In this document: piece by piece, positions 8,549-16,784 of the stretch | Layout of the letters: each line of letters starts with the position of its first letter | How positions within the stretch are numbered: position 1 is the stretch's first letter | NCBI RefSeq assembly: GCF_004135205.1 | Contig: NZ_CP035490.1 | Location: 6,896,772 to 6,960,771 of the forward strand | Length of the DNA stretch: 64,000 nucleotides | Direction: 5' to 3' | Origin: Hahella sp. KA22 | GTDB lineage: Bacteria; Pseudomonadota; Gammaproteobacteria; Pseudomonadales; Oleiphilaceae | Notes under the pieces: generated by a model | Seen by the model: only the letters and a program-made list of their open reading frames with translations | The model's database searches: none | What the model was told of the DNA's origin: nothing | Translations under genes and position numbers: made by a program

Positions 8549-8860
8549 ATGACATCTAAAAAACGCTTTACCATCTATTTACTGGCTATGACGTTGGCCT
8601 TTTGGGTGGGTTGTTCTACAACCTCAAACCAGGAAAGCACTGGCGAATATATCGACGACAGCGTGTTGACCGCGAAGGTAATTATGGCGGTCTTCAATGA
8701 GCCTTCGTTGAAGAGCTCGGAAATCAATGTTGAAACCTACAAAGGCATAGTCCAACTCAGCGGTTTTGTTAACTCCCAGGCGGATATCGACAAGGCCATC
8801 AAAGTTTCGGGGAATGTGGACGGGGTTAAATCTGTCAACGCGGCGATGAAACTGAAGTGA
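8549..8860 (+). CDS. BON-domain lipoprotein
   Basis: 103 aa. The signal peptide ends in a lipobox-like FWVGC with the lipidated Cys at residue 22. A single BON domain follows (residues about 33-103): DDSVLTAKVIMAVF, the central VQLSGFVNSQADID, and VDGVKSVNAAMKL. BON proteins of the OsmY type sit at the envelope and bind phospholipid; they are commonly induced by osmotic or envelope stress. It is the first of three BON proteins in this cluster. A palindromic repeat element lies 50 bp past its stop. Confidence 0.92.
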   Translation: MTSKKRFTIYLLAMTLAFWVGCSTTSNQESTGEYIDDSVLTAKVIMAVFNEPSLKSSEINVETYKGIVQLSGFVNSQADIDKAIKVSGNVDGVKSVNAAMKLK

Positions 8861-8910
8861 TCGAATATGAGCCATTGTCTCCAGCCGGGGCTCAAGCGCT
8901 ACTTTATTAT

Positions 8911-8966
8911 TAACATGGCAATGATATTGGCATATTAATCATCAGGCGCATGGATGCGCCTGCGCG
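8911..8966 (+). repeat. Dispersed palindromic repeat, copy A
   Basis: Two-hairpin unit. The first is the imperfect palindrome taacatggcaat-gat-attggcatatta. The second is caggcgca-tgga-tgcgcctg, followed by cgcgg. Related units lie at 26440 and, inverted, at 33275. Confidence 0.75.
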
Positions 8967-9011
8967 GAGGCACAGAGCCCCAACCGATAGACTTAATCCA
9001 CTTCGGCGCGA

Positions 9012-9317
9012 TTATTCCCACATGATGGCGGCGTTGTCGTCTTCGGCCGCCTTTAGCAGTTCAATGAGCGGCAGAGCCCGGTTTCTCAAACTCACTGTCG
9101 GCTCATCATCGTCATCATTTGCGGCCTCCGCGGATGGTTGTGAGAACTGCTCGCTTGCTATCGCCCTGGAAAGCCGATCTAGCGCCGCCGGTACTTCGGC
9201 GGCTGAAAGTGATCCTGGTACGGTCCCGCTATGTCCCATTATCTTGAGGAAGGTTTGTGCAATATTCCCGAATAAATTCACATTGGAATAGGCGTCTGTT
9301 TTAAAAGTTACCAGCAT
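9012..9317 (-). CDS. DUF1840 domain-containing protein
   Basis: 101 aa cytoplasmic protein with the DUF1840 signature: MLVTFKTDAYSNV at the start, KIMGHSGTVPGSL, an acidic middle (NDDDDEP), and SLRNRALPLIELLKAAEDD near the end. The function of this family is unknown. ATG 9317 matches the family start; the frame extends five codons further upstream. It lies opposite in direction to the genes on both sides. Confidence 0.9.
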   Translation of the reverse strand: MLVTFKTDAYSNVNLFGNIAQTFLKIMGHSGTVPGSLSAAEVPAALDRLSRAIASEQFSQPSAEAANDDDDEPTVSLRNRALPLIELLKAAEDDNAAIMWE

Positions 9318-9638
9318 AAGAGGCGTCCTCACTGTTTTAATGCGCGCACTGCCAAAGAGATACTCCCCTTTTTCGCGCCGTGATGTTTCATGTAGATGTT
9401 AACTGACCTGCACAATGGCCAGCCCGCAGGTCGTCAGACTTATTTCACCCGCCTCGCCATTTCATTAAGCGGTCTTGAAGAGATGTACGCCACCGTACAG
9501 ACGACAGGTCAGGGTCTGGTTAATCTGACATCCATCTCCACCAATATGAAATAGCGGCCACAGAACGGCTGAACGTCTGATAGACATCGCCCTTTAGGTG
9601 AAGCTGTTTCAATTGTGCTCACTGCGTTGAGGTCTCCT
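9318..9638. other. Divergent intergenic region
   Basis: 321 bp between the DUF1840 gene and the lipid hydroxylase gene, holding one recurring palindrome at 9484-9499. Nothing else recognisable. Confidence 0.5.
9484..9499 (+). promoter_or_regulatory. Recurring palindrome, copy 2
   Basis: TGTACG-CCAC-CGTACA, perfect inverted hexamers with a 4-bp spacer, followed by GAC. It lies 139 bp upstream of the hydroxylase start. Confidence 0.65.
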
Positions 9639-10226
9639 ATGAATATACTTAGATTGGAACACAGCAAAACTGCCTACGCCGCCGACTTTGTTCTCTATTT
9701 CCTTACCTTCGTTGCACTGGGAATCGCACTGACATCAGTAAGCCCACGACCGCAACGCCCCGAGCTGGCGATGCTTATATTTGTTGGCCTGATGGGATGG
9801 ACGCTCATTGAGTACCTGCTGCATCGTTTTGTCCTCCATGGCATGCCGCTGTTTCGCACCTGGCATGCTGAACATCATCGTCGCCCAAGGGCGCTGATCT
9901 GCGCGCCCACCATATTGAGCGCCTCTCTGATCTTCGTGCTGATCTTTCTTCCCGCCTGGATCATCAGTGATCGGTGGGGAGCCTGCGCTTTAACGTTCGG
10001 CATTGTAACCGGTTACCTCGCCTACTCTGTCACCCATCACGCCATCCACCACTGGCGTGCGAACGGGCCTTGGCTGAGACGTCGCAAACATTTACATGCA
10101 ATGCACCACCAATCTGATGGCAAGTCGGTGTTTTTCGGCGTAACCAGTGTATTCTGGGATCTGGTGTTCGGCAGTGTTCCATCACGTAAACAACCTGATA
10201 TGGATGCGGACGCCGGACGTCGCTGA
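9639..10226 (+). CDS. Sterol desaturase / fatty acid hydroxylase superfamily protein
   Basis: 195 aa integral membrane di-iron enzyme. Four hydrophobic segments surround the histidine clusters HRFVLH (62-67), HAEHH (76-80), HHAIHH (133-138) and HLHAMHH (151-157), the eight-histidine metal-binding set of the fatty acid hydroxylase superfamily. It probably hydroxylates or desaturates a lipid or carotenoid; the substrate is unknown. ATG 9639 has a good GAGG ribosome binding site, unlike the upstream ATG in the same frame. The setting among envelope-stress genes suggests a role in membrane lipid remodelling. Confidence 0.9.
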   Translation: MNILRLEHSKTAYAADFVLYFLTFVALGIALTSVSPRPQRPELAMLIFVGLMGWTLIEYLLHRFVLHGMPLFRTWHAEHHRRPRALICAPTILSASLIFVLIFLPAWIISDRWGACALTFGIVTGYLAYSVTHHAIHHWRANGPWLRRRKHLHAMHHQSDGKSVFFGVTSVFWDLVFGSVPSRKQPDMDADAGRR

Positions 10227-10249
10227 CGTCGCAACCATCAAGCTGGCGA

Positions 10250-10278
10250 TGGCGCGCCCAGACAACAAGCGCGCGCCA
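10250..10278. terminator. Inverted repeat between convergent genes (possible terminator)
   Basis: Stem tggcgcgc / gcgcgcca with a 13-nt loop between the converging hydroxylase and OmpA genes. There is no T-run, so termination activity is uncertain. Confidence 0.4.
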
Positions 10279-10280
10279 GG

Positions 10281-11726
10281 CTATTGCCCAAGGTCCTCGG
10301 GATTCACAATCAGCACTTCCACCCGACGATTGCTGGCCCTGCCCTGAGCGGTCTCATTACTGGCGACAGGCTGCTGCTCACCATATCCCTGCGCCGAGAT
10401 TTTCTGGGCGGGTATGCGTCCGATTTCAGCCAGAATACGCGCAACGACTTCCGCACGCTGACCAGACAACAGCTGATTCATATCCGTACTACCCCGGTCA
10501 TCTGTATGGCCCGTCACCACAATGGCGGCTCCCGGAAATTCACGAATCGCTTCGATGATTTTATTCACCAGGATATAGTTTTCACCTTGAATCTCGCTCT
10601 CACCGGAAGGGAAATTAAAGCCGTATGCCCGTATTAACACGTTATCCAACTGCCTATACACTTCCGCCTCTTTTTGACTGAAAAGCGACTGAATAGCGAT
10701 GAACTTTTCCTTAATCGCCTGATCCCGTTGCGCCGCTTTCTTTTGCTCAGTGAGGATATCCTTTTTTTCTGAGGCCATGGTCTGCGCTCTATCATTAGCT
10801 CTCTCCAATGCAACCTCTGATGAAGCATTTTTACTTAAAATACCCGCTAATTGCGCATTTAAATCTTTTACCAACTCTTTATTAGACAGATCAAATGAGG
10901 CGTCGCTCACCACGGGTGCGACGATGTTGGCTACCTGTTGTTGATACCAAATCACTTTGTCTTCCTCATTGAAATCCGATTCTTCGAAGTGAGTGATCAT
11001 ATCTGCGATATGCTCAGCCCGCAGCGTGTTCCAAAGCGCCTTTTGCGCGTGAACCTGCGCTCTTTCCGTATCCGTTCTATCCGCATCCAGAGTCTTTAGG
11101 GCAAGTTGATATTCTTCTTGCGCCAACGCCATGGTCTTAGGCGCCAGGTTATCAACATCTCTGCGCTTGGCGGCGGTGATGGCGTCACGGGCCTGATCCA
11201 CGATATTGCCTTTCAAAGCGGCCAACTCCGCTTTCGAGTACAGCCTGGCTATATCTGCGCGCCCAGCTTTGGCTTCTTCCAGATTACCTTTTTCGATCAG
11301 CCCAGTGAGCTTGACCATGCCGCTTTCAGCCTGGCGAAAGATGTCCGGGGTCACTTTATCTGCATTAGCCGTTAAGGCTTTCTTGCGTGCGGCAAACACC
11401 TCATCCAGATGATAGGCCGCAAGTTGCGCGTTTTCCCTGGCTGAGCCCAGCGCCGCCAGTCCCTGCCTGGCGATACTGTCCGCTTTGGAATCGCCTGCTT
11501 TTCCCCGATCAAGAGCGTCCTGATAAGACTTGGACGCCATACTAAAACGCTGCGGAGACAATACGTTCAAATCGTCAGTTCGCCCTTGCGTCAACTGTGC
11601 GTTTAGTTCAGGTAGAACGGGATATTGTTGGTATGCGGCTTGGTCGCTGAGCAGTGTACGGCTTGCGCAGCTCGCCAGTCCTATGGTTAATGTGGTCACA
11701 GAAAGAAATGCAGTTACTCTTTTCAT
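10281..11726 (-). CDS. OmpA-family outer-membrane lipoprotein with coiled-coil region
   Basis: 481 aa. Lipoprotein signal with lipobox IGLASC (Cys 20). A long helical, Ala/Gln/Lys-rich section (about 50-340) resembles DUF4398-type repeats, with a likely coiled coil around 300-345 (MASEKKDILTEQKKAAQRDQ). The C-terminal OmpA domain (about 355-478) contains GHTDDRGSTDMNQLLSGQRA and the arginine-rich SNRRVEVLI, which bind peptidoglycan. It probably tethers the outer membrane to the cell wall. The ribosome binding site is TGGAGAC. A half-match to the cluster palindrome (tgtacgaggcgcaagg on the coding strand, 11763-11778) lies upstream. Confidence 0.93.
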   Translation of the reverse strand: MKRVTAFLSVTTLTIGLASCASRTLLSDQAAYQQYPVLPELNAQLTQGRTDDLNVLSPQRFSMASKSYQDALDRGKAGDSKADSIARQGLAALGSARENAQLAAYHLDEVFAARKKALTANADKVTPDIFRQAESGMVKLTGLIEKGNLEEAKAGRADIARLYSKAELAALKGNIVDQARDAITAAKRRDVDNLAPKTMALAQEEYQLALKTLDADRTDTERAQVHAQKALWNTLRAEHIADMITHFEESDFNEEDKVIWYQQQVANIVAPVVSDASFDLSNKELVKDLNAQLAGILSKNASSEVALERANDRAQTMASEKKDILTEQKKAAQRDQAIKEKFIAIQSLFSQKEAEVYRQLDNVLIRAYGFNFPSGESEIQGENYILVNKIIEAIREFPGAAIVVTGHTDDRGSTDMNQLLSGQRAEVVARILAEIGRIPAQKISAQGYGEQQPVASNETAQGRASNRRVEVLIVNPEDLGQ

Positions 11727-11980
11727 GTCAGAGTCTCCATTTTAAGGGTGGGGGCGACTGCCTTGCGCCTCGTACATAATCGCTATTCGATAAGCATGCT
11801 TCTTATGTCGGCGTCAGGTTTGGTTTGCCGTCAGCATCTTGTTTAGTCACAGACAAAAAAGCGCAGGTTCCTACAGAACGCCGCCAGAGTTCAGTGCTGA
11901 GAGGTAACCGCCTGCGTTCTGGAAAGCGTTCCTTGAACAGGGTGGGAGGAGCAGAGTTTTCTTGCCCAGGTATTCGGCAT

Positions 11981-12301
11981 CTAATGTCTCATGACGACAT
12001 CGGGATCAAAGGTCAGGCCTTTCGTCTCTACCTTTTTTACCCCGCGCACGCTCTTGGCGGCTTTCACTGCTGCTATTTGTTCACCGGCGCTGTGCAAGTG
12101 GCCGGTTAACGTCACCACACTGTCTTTAGTGCACACTCCGACGCTGAGTCCGGGCGACTTTTTGTCGAGAAACAACGAGGATTTAACCTTCATGGTTATC
12201 CAGCTGTCTTTAATGAAGCTGTTAGCCTCTTTTGTCGAGCTTTCTGAGTTTGCGGCCGCCGTTGGCGAAGCGTCTTCGGCCTCAACTTTATTTTTGTCCA
12301 T
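11981..12301 (-). CDS. BON-domain protein (non-secreted form)
   Basis: 106 aa, single BON domain at residues about 35-106 (SWITMKVKSSLFLDKKSPGL, VVTLTGHLHSAGEQ, VRGVKKVETKGLTF). It is preceded by a polar Ala/Ser/Glu-rich N-terminus without a signal peptide, so its location is unclear. ATG 12301 has a consensus AGGAGG ribosome binding site. The VKKVETKGLTF ending closely matches VKRVNSKGLTF of the three-BON protein at 21293, so the two are probably paralogues. Palindrome copy 3 lies 66 bp upstream. Confidence 0.9.
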   Translation of the reverse strand: MDKNKVEAEDASPTAAANSESSTKEANSFIKDSWITMKVKSSLFLDKKSPGLSVGVCTKDSVVTLTGHLHSAGEQIAAVKAAKSVRGVKKVETKGLTFDPDVVMRH

Positions 12302-12367
12302 GTCTGCACCTCCTGTTACCTGTTTCACATTGGAAAGACGAGCATATACTCGAGAATGACGGTAGTC

Positions 12368-12383
12368 GGTGCGCTACCGCACT
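12368..12383 (-). promoter_or_regulatory. Recurring palindrome, copy 3
   Basis: On the minus strand AGTGCG-GTAG-CGCACC, followed by GACTACC. It lies 66 bp upstream of the minus-strand BON gene and, on the other side, 176 bp before the transglutaminase gene. Confidence 0.7.
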
Positions 12384-12559
12384 GACCTGTATGTGAGACA
12401 GGGCCTGACATGTGCAGGCCCTGTCGTTGCAGGCAAATAGAAGGATGCTATTTGCCTGCCGGATTAATATACTGCGGTTTCACCGCCCCTCGTCCGCAAC
12501 GACGGCTGGCGCCCGATTCTGACGATCTCACCTCACCACACAGGATGGCGTATTTCGGT

Positions 12560-13414
12560 ATGAAGCGATACAAGATCGGGCATGAGACAACCTATTCCTT
12601 CTCCGGCTTGGTACAGTTGTACCCGCATACACTGCGGCTGCGCCCCAGAGAGGGTCATGAATTGCGGATTGAGTCCTCCAGGCTGGATATATCCCCTCCT
12701 GCGACCCTGCGCTGGCATCGTGACGTGGAGGGAAATTCCGTTTCCGTCGCCAGTTTTATCGACAAAGTGAAACGGTTGAGAATATACAGCGAAGTCCTCA
12801 TACAGAAATACGATCTCGCTCCCCTTGATTTCCTGGTGGCGGACTACGCCGTCGACTATCCATTTCACTATTTGGATGAAGACAGAGCGGTGCTCGCCCC
12901 CTACATCGATGACGCGTGCGGCGCTGATAACGTTGGGCTGTCCGACTGGATCAACAAGCTGTGGCGGCATGGCGAAACAGTTCAGACCATCAGTCTGCTA
13001 CTGCGATTAAACCACCACATTTTCCAGACTATCGCCTACCGAAAACGCGAGGAGGAAGGCGTTCAGAGCGCGGAACGCACCCTCTATCTTGGCTCAGGAT
13101 CCTGTCGGGATTCCGCCAACCTTTTTATGGCCTCCGCCCGACGGCTGGGCTTCGCCGCCAGATTCGTCAGCGGTTACATCTATGTCAACGGCATGTCGAT
13201 GCAAGTGGGCTCCACGCACGCCTGGGCGGAGGTGTTCATTCCCGGCGCCGGCTGGAAAGGCTTTGACCCCACCCGGGGAACGATTGTCGGAGCTGAGCAC
13301 ATCGCTGTCGCTGTCGCCAGATTGCCAGAATCGATCCCTCCTATCGCGGGCGACTTTTTTGGCGTTCCTGGTTCATCAATGGAGGTGAATGTCCGGGTAA
13401 CGGACATCACTTAA
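12560..13414 (+). CDS. Transglutaminase-like (TGc) family protein, first of pair
   Basis: 284 aa, predicted cytoplasmic. An N-terminal bacterial-transglutaminase domain (about 1-90) is followed by a transglutaminase core. The triad is recognisable as Cys182 (LGSGSCRDSAN), His220 (GSTHAWAEVF) and Asp236 (GFDPTRG). Family members act as cysteine peptidases or amidases more often than as cross-linking enzymes. The start is ambiguous between ATG 12545 and 12560; 12560 (MKRYKIGHETTYSF) fits the family N-terminus. The second such gene follows after 24 nt, suggesting an operon and joint function. Confidence 0.87.
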   Translation: MKRYKIGHETTYSFSGLVQLYPHTLRLRPREGHELRIESSRLDISPPATLRWHRDVEGNSVSVASFIDKVKRLRIYSEVLIQKYDLAPLDFLVADYAVDYPFHYLDEDRAVLAPYIDDACGADNVGLSDWINKLWRHGETVQTISLLLRLNHHIFQTIAYRKREEEGVQSAERTLYLGSGSCRDSANLFMASARRLGFAARFVSGYIYVNGMSMQVGSTHAWAEVFIPGAGWKGFDPTRGTIVGAEHIAVAVARLPESIPPIAGDFFGVPGSSMEVNVRVTDIT

Positions 13415-13438
13415 GCCTCCTTCCCGGAGACCTCGCCA

Positions 13439-14221
13439 ATGTGGTTAAAAACAAGCTGTGAACTCCTATTCGACATCGCAGTTCCCACGCCATTTATCTT
13501 AATGTTGCGCCCACGAAGCGGCGCGCAACAGTGGATCGCCTCCGAAGAATACTTACTCTTCCCAAGCGTTCCCGTTTTCGAATTTACAGACGACTACGGC
13601 AATCTTTGTCAGAGACTGGTGGCGCCGCCTGGGACGTTTAAAATCCATACTTCCGCCAGAATCATGACTTCCGATCATGTTGACGAGGAGCCCGGAGGCG
13701 CCTTTATCGACGTCCAACGCCTGCCCGACAATGTCCTGAAGTACTTGTTGCCCAGCCGATACTGCGAGTCTGACTGTTTTAATGACATGGCGCGTGAAAT
13801 TACCTTGAATCAGGACCCCGGCTACGATCAGGTGGCGGAAATTGAAAGCTGGCTACGTAGAACCATTAAATTTCAACCAGGAAGCAGCTTAACGCCGCTG
13901 TCAGCGATTGAAGTGAATCAAAAACAGATTGGCGTATGCAGAGACCTTGCTCACCTGGGCGTCGCCCTTTGCCGCAGCCTGAGCATTCCCGCCCGCATGG
14001 TGGTGGGGTATTTACACGCCTTGCGCCCTATGGAGTTACACGCCTGGTTTGAAGCCTTCGTTGCCGGACGCTGGTATACCTTCGACGCAACTCAGATGTC
14101 TAAACGAGGCGGCTATGTGGCGATTGGCTATGGCAGGGACGCAGCCGATGTGGCGATCTATAACCAGTTTGGCCCAGCCGTATTTCCTATTGAGCAAAAA
14201 GTGTGCGTTGCGCTGGCGTAA
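13439..14221 (+). CDS. Transglutaminase-like (TGc) family protein, second of pair
   Basis: 260 aa. An N-terminal beta-rich domain (about 1-100, with [20 protein letters not shown]) is followed by a transglutaminase core with Cys167 (IGVCRDLAH), His201 (ELHAWFEAF) and Asp216 (YTFDATQ). No signal peptide was seen. It differs enough from its upstream neighbour to be an old duplicate or a partner rather than a recent copy. It shares the operon with the first gene. The substrate is not evident. Confidence 0.88.
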   Translation: MWLKTSCELLFDIAVPTPFILMLRPRSGAQQWIASEEYLLFPSVPVFEFTDDYGNLCQRLVAPPGTFKIHTSARIMTSDHVDEEPGGAFIDVQRLPDNVLKYLLPSRYCESDCFNDMAREITLNQDPGYDQVAEIESWLRRTIKFQPGSSLTPLSAIEVNQKQIGVCRDLAHLGVALCRSLSIPARMVVGYLHALRPMELHAWFEAFVAGRWYTFDATQMSKRGGYVAIGYGRDAADVAIYNQFGPAVFPIEQKVCVALA

Positions 14222-14236
14222 AACAAAATTAGATTC

Positions 14237-14252
14237 TGTTCCGCACCGTACA
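14237..14252 (+). promoter_or_regulatory. Recurring palindrome, copy 4 (imperfect)
   Basis: TGTTCC-GCAC-CGTACA, followed by GAC. The right half-site is perfect and the left is degenerate. It lies 96 bp upstream of the Crp/Fnr gene. Confidence 0.5.
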
Positions 14253-14348
14253 GACAACACGCGCCGCTTATCTTCAGACTGATGACAAGGCTGCCGGAGC
14301 CTATCCATTCTCCTCTGTGGCCCTTGCTCATAAACTGAGGATCCTCCC

Positions 14349-15134
14349 ATGTCCACCACAACAGGCGTCGCCCACAATCACTTGCTACAGCATCTTCCTG
14401 GCAGGGAGCGCAATAAAATTATCGAACAGGGTGAACTTATGAAGTTCACGTTAGGCTCCGAACTTTGCGACCCTGGCCAGAATTACCGTTACGTATATTT
14501 TCCCTTTACCGGCTTGATTTCCCTGATGGCCAAAGTAAAAGAGCAAAAGTCTTTGATCATAGGTTTGGTGGGTAACGAAGGCATGTTTGGCGCGACACTG
14601 GCGTTAGGGATCGCCACTGCGCCGACTCAGGCCATTGTATGTCGCGCCGGCATCGGATTGCGCTTGCGCGCCAGCAAGTTTCGCAGACTATTACAGGACA
14701 CTCCCTGCCTGAGACGCACGCTGAACCATTACCTTTACATGCTGATCGTACAGTTGTCTCAGGAAGCCGCCTGCGTTCACTTCCATAAAGTAGAAGCCCG
14801 TTTGGCTCGCTGGCTCCTGATCGCACTTGACCATACACAGGAAAACCATTTTCACCTTACCCATGAGTTTCTGGCGATGATGCTGGGCGTGCGTAGAAGC
14901 AGCATCAGCATCGCCGCCAAAGCGTTGCAATGCAATGAGTTGATTCGTTATACACGCGGTGAAATATCCATACTGGATCGCCACAGACTTGAAGCCGCCG
15001 CCTGTAGCTGCTATCAGACTCTGACGGCGGAGAATTCAGCGTATTGGAATAAAGGCTTTTGGTGCGCTAACGCACCGACTACAGGTTGGAGCAATCTCTA
15101 TTATGGCTGTCACACCGGCAAGTCGTCGGAATAA
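14349..15134 (+). CDS. Crp/Fnr-family transcriptional regulator (first)
   Basis: 261 aa. An N-terminal cyclic-nucleotide-binding-like beta barrel (about 20-130, YVYFPFTGLISLMAKV, IIGLVGNEGMFG) is followed by a dimer helix and a winged helix-turn-helix (LTHEFLAMMLGVRRSSISIA, about 178-200). The arginine needed for cAMP contact is not evident and there is no Fnr cysteine cluster at the N-terminus, so the ligand is unknown. The C-terminus has extra Cys/Trp-rich residues, and the recurring palindrome copy 5 lies inside this 3' end. The ribosome binding site is GAGGA. It is a candidate regulator of the surrounding cluster. Confidence 0.9.
   Translation: MSTTTGVAHNHLLQHLPGRERNKIIEQGELMKFTLGSELCDPGQNYRYVYFPFTGLISLMAKVKEQKSLIIGLVGNEGMFGATLALGIATAPTQAIVCRAGIGLRLRASKFRRLLQDTPCLRRTLNHYLYMLIVQLSQEAACVHFHKVEARLARWLLIALDHTQENHFHLTHEFLAMMLGVRRSSISIAAKALQCNELIRYTRGEISILDRHRLEAAACSCYQTLTAENSAYWNKGFWCANAPTTGWSNLYYGCHTGKSSE
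15061..15076 (+). promoter_or_regulatory. Recurring palindrome, copy 5 (perfect)
   Basis: GGTGCG-CTAA-CGCACC, perfect inverted hexamers, followed by GACTAC. It lies inside the 3' end of the regulator gene and 70 bp before the CsbD start. Confidence 0.72.
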
Positions 15135-15146
15135 ATGGAGATTAAT

Positions 15147-15527
15147 ATGAACAAGCCAAGCGATCAAAATACAAGTAAAGGCGCCGCCAGGGATGATGAC
15201 AAGAAAACATCTCCGCAAGCGGGACAATCATCCCCCCAGGGTCAATCTCAAAAAAATGCGCAAGGGTCGCAACAACACCCCCAGCAGGCGAAACAGATGA
15301 CGCCGCAACAACAGACACAATCCGCCAGCATTGACGCTATTAAGGGAAAGTGGAATCAACATGTCGGGGCCGCAAAAGTCGCCTGGGGCAAGTTGACTGA
15401 AGATGAGATATTGAAGTCGGAAGGGAATGCGCAGAAATTGGCGGGACTGGTGCAGGAACGCTACGCGCTTACCCGCGACGAAGCGGATGAGCAGGTTAAA
15501 GGCTTTTTAGATAAGTGTAAGTCTTAA
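15147..15527 (+). CDS. CsbD family stress protein
   Basis: 126 aa, hydrophilic. Residues 1-65 are a disordered Gln/Pro/Ser-rich tail. The CsbD domain follows (about 65-126): IDAIKGKWNQHVGAAKVAWGKLTEDE, then LAGLVQERYALTRDEADEQV. CsbD proteins are abundant small general-stress proteins of unknown mechanism. ATG 15147 has a GGAG ribosome binding site; an ATG four codons earlier lacks one. The extended Gln/Pro-rich tail is longer than usual for the family and resembles the 42-aa protein at 18057. Confidence 0.92.
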   Translation: MNKPSDQNTSKGAARDDDKKTSPQAGQSSPQGQSQKNAQGSQQHPQQAKQMTPQQQTQSASIDAIKGKWNQHVGAAKVAWGKLTEDEILKSEGNAQKLAGLVQERYALTRDEADEQVKGFLDKCKS

Positions 15528-15873
15528 TCGTCGCCTGATTTAGCGCTTTGATTTCAAGTCAGTAAGGAGGGGTCTGAAGCTCCCCTCCTCTTGCGCTGTC
15601 TTTGCCAGCGCGGAAATAAGCCCTGGAGGCGTTTCAGCTTTGACAAAAAGCAAACAGGGTCTGTCTCTATGGGGCGGCGCCCGATGAGATTTTCAGAGTT
15701 CGCCTGATTATCCATAGATCATTAATGGCTTAGCATGAAGGCCACTGTTAATGAAAAAGCTTTCGCAATGATCCAGACCATAGCTTCAAAGTCTCCCGCA
15801 CAATAATAAGCAACGAAATGTACAATATAAGAATCAGTATTCGCCGCCCCCTATATTCGATCGACGCCAATGG
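15528..15873. other. Intergenic region between CsbD and the second Crp/Fnr gene
   Basis: 346 bp. A G/C-rich inverted repeat (aggagggg / cccctcct, about 15565-15589) just past csbD may end its transcript, though a T-run is lacking. I see no copy of the recurring palindrome here and no other gene. Confidence 0.5.
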
Positions 15874-16629
15874 ATGAAAATGGATGAGTATATGTTTCCC
15901 AGATTACAACAGAACCACCTCTTAGCCGCCCTCCCCACCCACATCCTTAACCGACTTCGCCCCCATCTTGAGTTGATTGACCTGCCGCTCGGCGCAGTGC
16001 TCTATGAATCCGGCGCCGCCATGCGTCACATCTATTTTCCAACCGACTCCATCGTCTCGCTGCTCTACGTCATGGAGAACGGCGCGTCGGCGGAGATTTC
16101 CGTAGTGGGCAATGAAGGGCTTATCGGCATCGCCGTTTTCATGGGCGGCGAAAGCACGCCCAGCCGTGCGATCGTACAAAGCGCCGGTTCCGCCTATCGC
16201 ATGCCGGGACCAAGGATCATGGAAGAGTTCAATCGCCACAGCGAACTATTGCAACTGATGCTGCGCTATACGCAGGCGCTCATTACGCAGATGGCGCAAA
16301 CCGCCGTCTGTAACCGGCATCATTCAATAGATCAGCAGCTATGCCGCTGGTTGCTGCTGTCCCTGGACCGTCTCTCAGACAACAAGTTGACCATGACTCA
16401 GGAACTCATCGCAAATATGCTGGGGGTGCGTCGCGAAGGGGTGACAGAGGCCGCCGGCAAGCTGCAAAAGCAAGGCATTATTGAATACCACCGCGGTCAT
16501 ATCACCGTCCTCAACCGAGCGGAGCTTGAGAAACAATGCTGTGAATGCTATGCCGTGGTAAAAAAAGAGACCGATCGCTTACTCACGCATAGCCTTCCCA
16601 ATAATGCGGTTGATTTAGGCGTTGCCTGA
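15874..16629 (+). CDS. Crp/Fnr-family transcriptional regulator (second)
   Basis: 251 aa. Cyclic-nucleotide-binding-like barrel (about 15-130, HIYFPTDSIVSLLYV, SVVGNEGLIG), then a winged helix-turn-helix (MTQELIANMLGVRREGVTEA, about 182-202). It is closely similar in layout to the regulator at 14349 but not a recent duplicate. The Cys-rich end (QCCECYAVV) corresponds to ACSCYQTL in the other protein. The ATG at 15874 has a poor ribosome binding site; ATG 15892 (MFPRLQQ) is an equal alternative. The effector is unknown. Confidence 0.88.
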   Translation: MKMDEYMFPRLQQNHLLAALPTHILNRLRPHLELIDLPLGAVLYESGAAMRHIYFPTDSIVSLLYVMENGASAEISVVGNEGLIGIAVFMGGESTPSRAIVQSAGSAYRMPGPRIMEEFNRHSELLQLMLRYTQALITQMAQTAVCNRHHSIDQQLCRWLLLSLDRLSDNKLTMTQELIANMLGVRREGVTEAAGKLQKQGIIEYHRGHITVLNRAELEKQCCECYAVVKKETDRLLTHSLPNNAVDLGVA

Positions 16630-16784
16630 CTTAATCACCGGCACGTTGATATGAGTATTATTTTAGCCATCTGCATAGCGTTGAACGACAGTCACACCGC
16701 CTCTCTCTGAAACGCGCCCGGAGCAAGCCAGTTCAACGCGCAGTCACTGGGTTAACCAAACCAGGAAGCACACAGGAGAGCGAT

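Noticed and set aside
9417..9600. Possible decayed gene in the gap before the lipid hydroxylase
   Set aside because: Short frames only, with no recognisable protein similarity in any frame.
12560..14221. Split halves of one transglutaminase gene
   Set aside because: Each protein has its own complete Cys-His-Asp set and its own N-terminal domain, so they are two genes.
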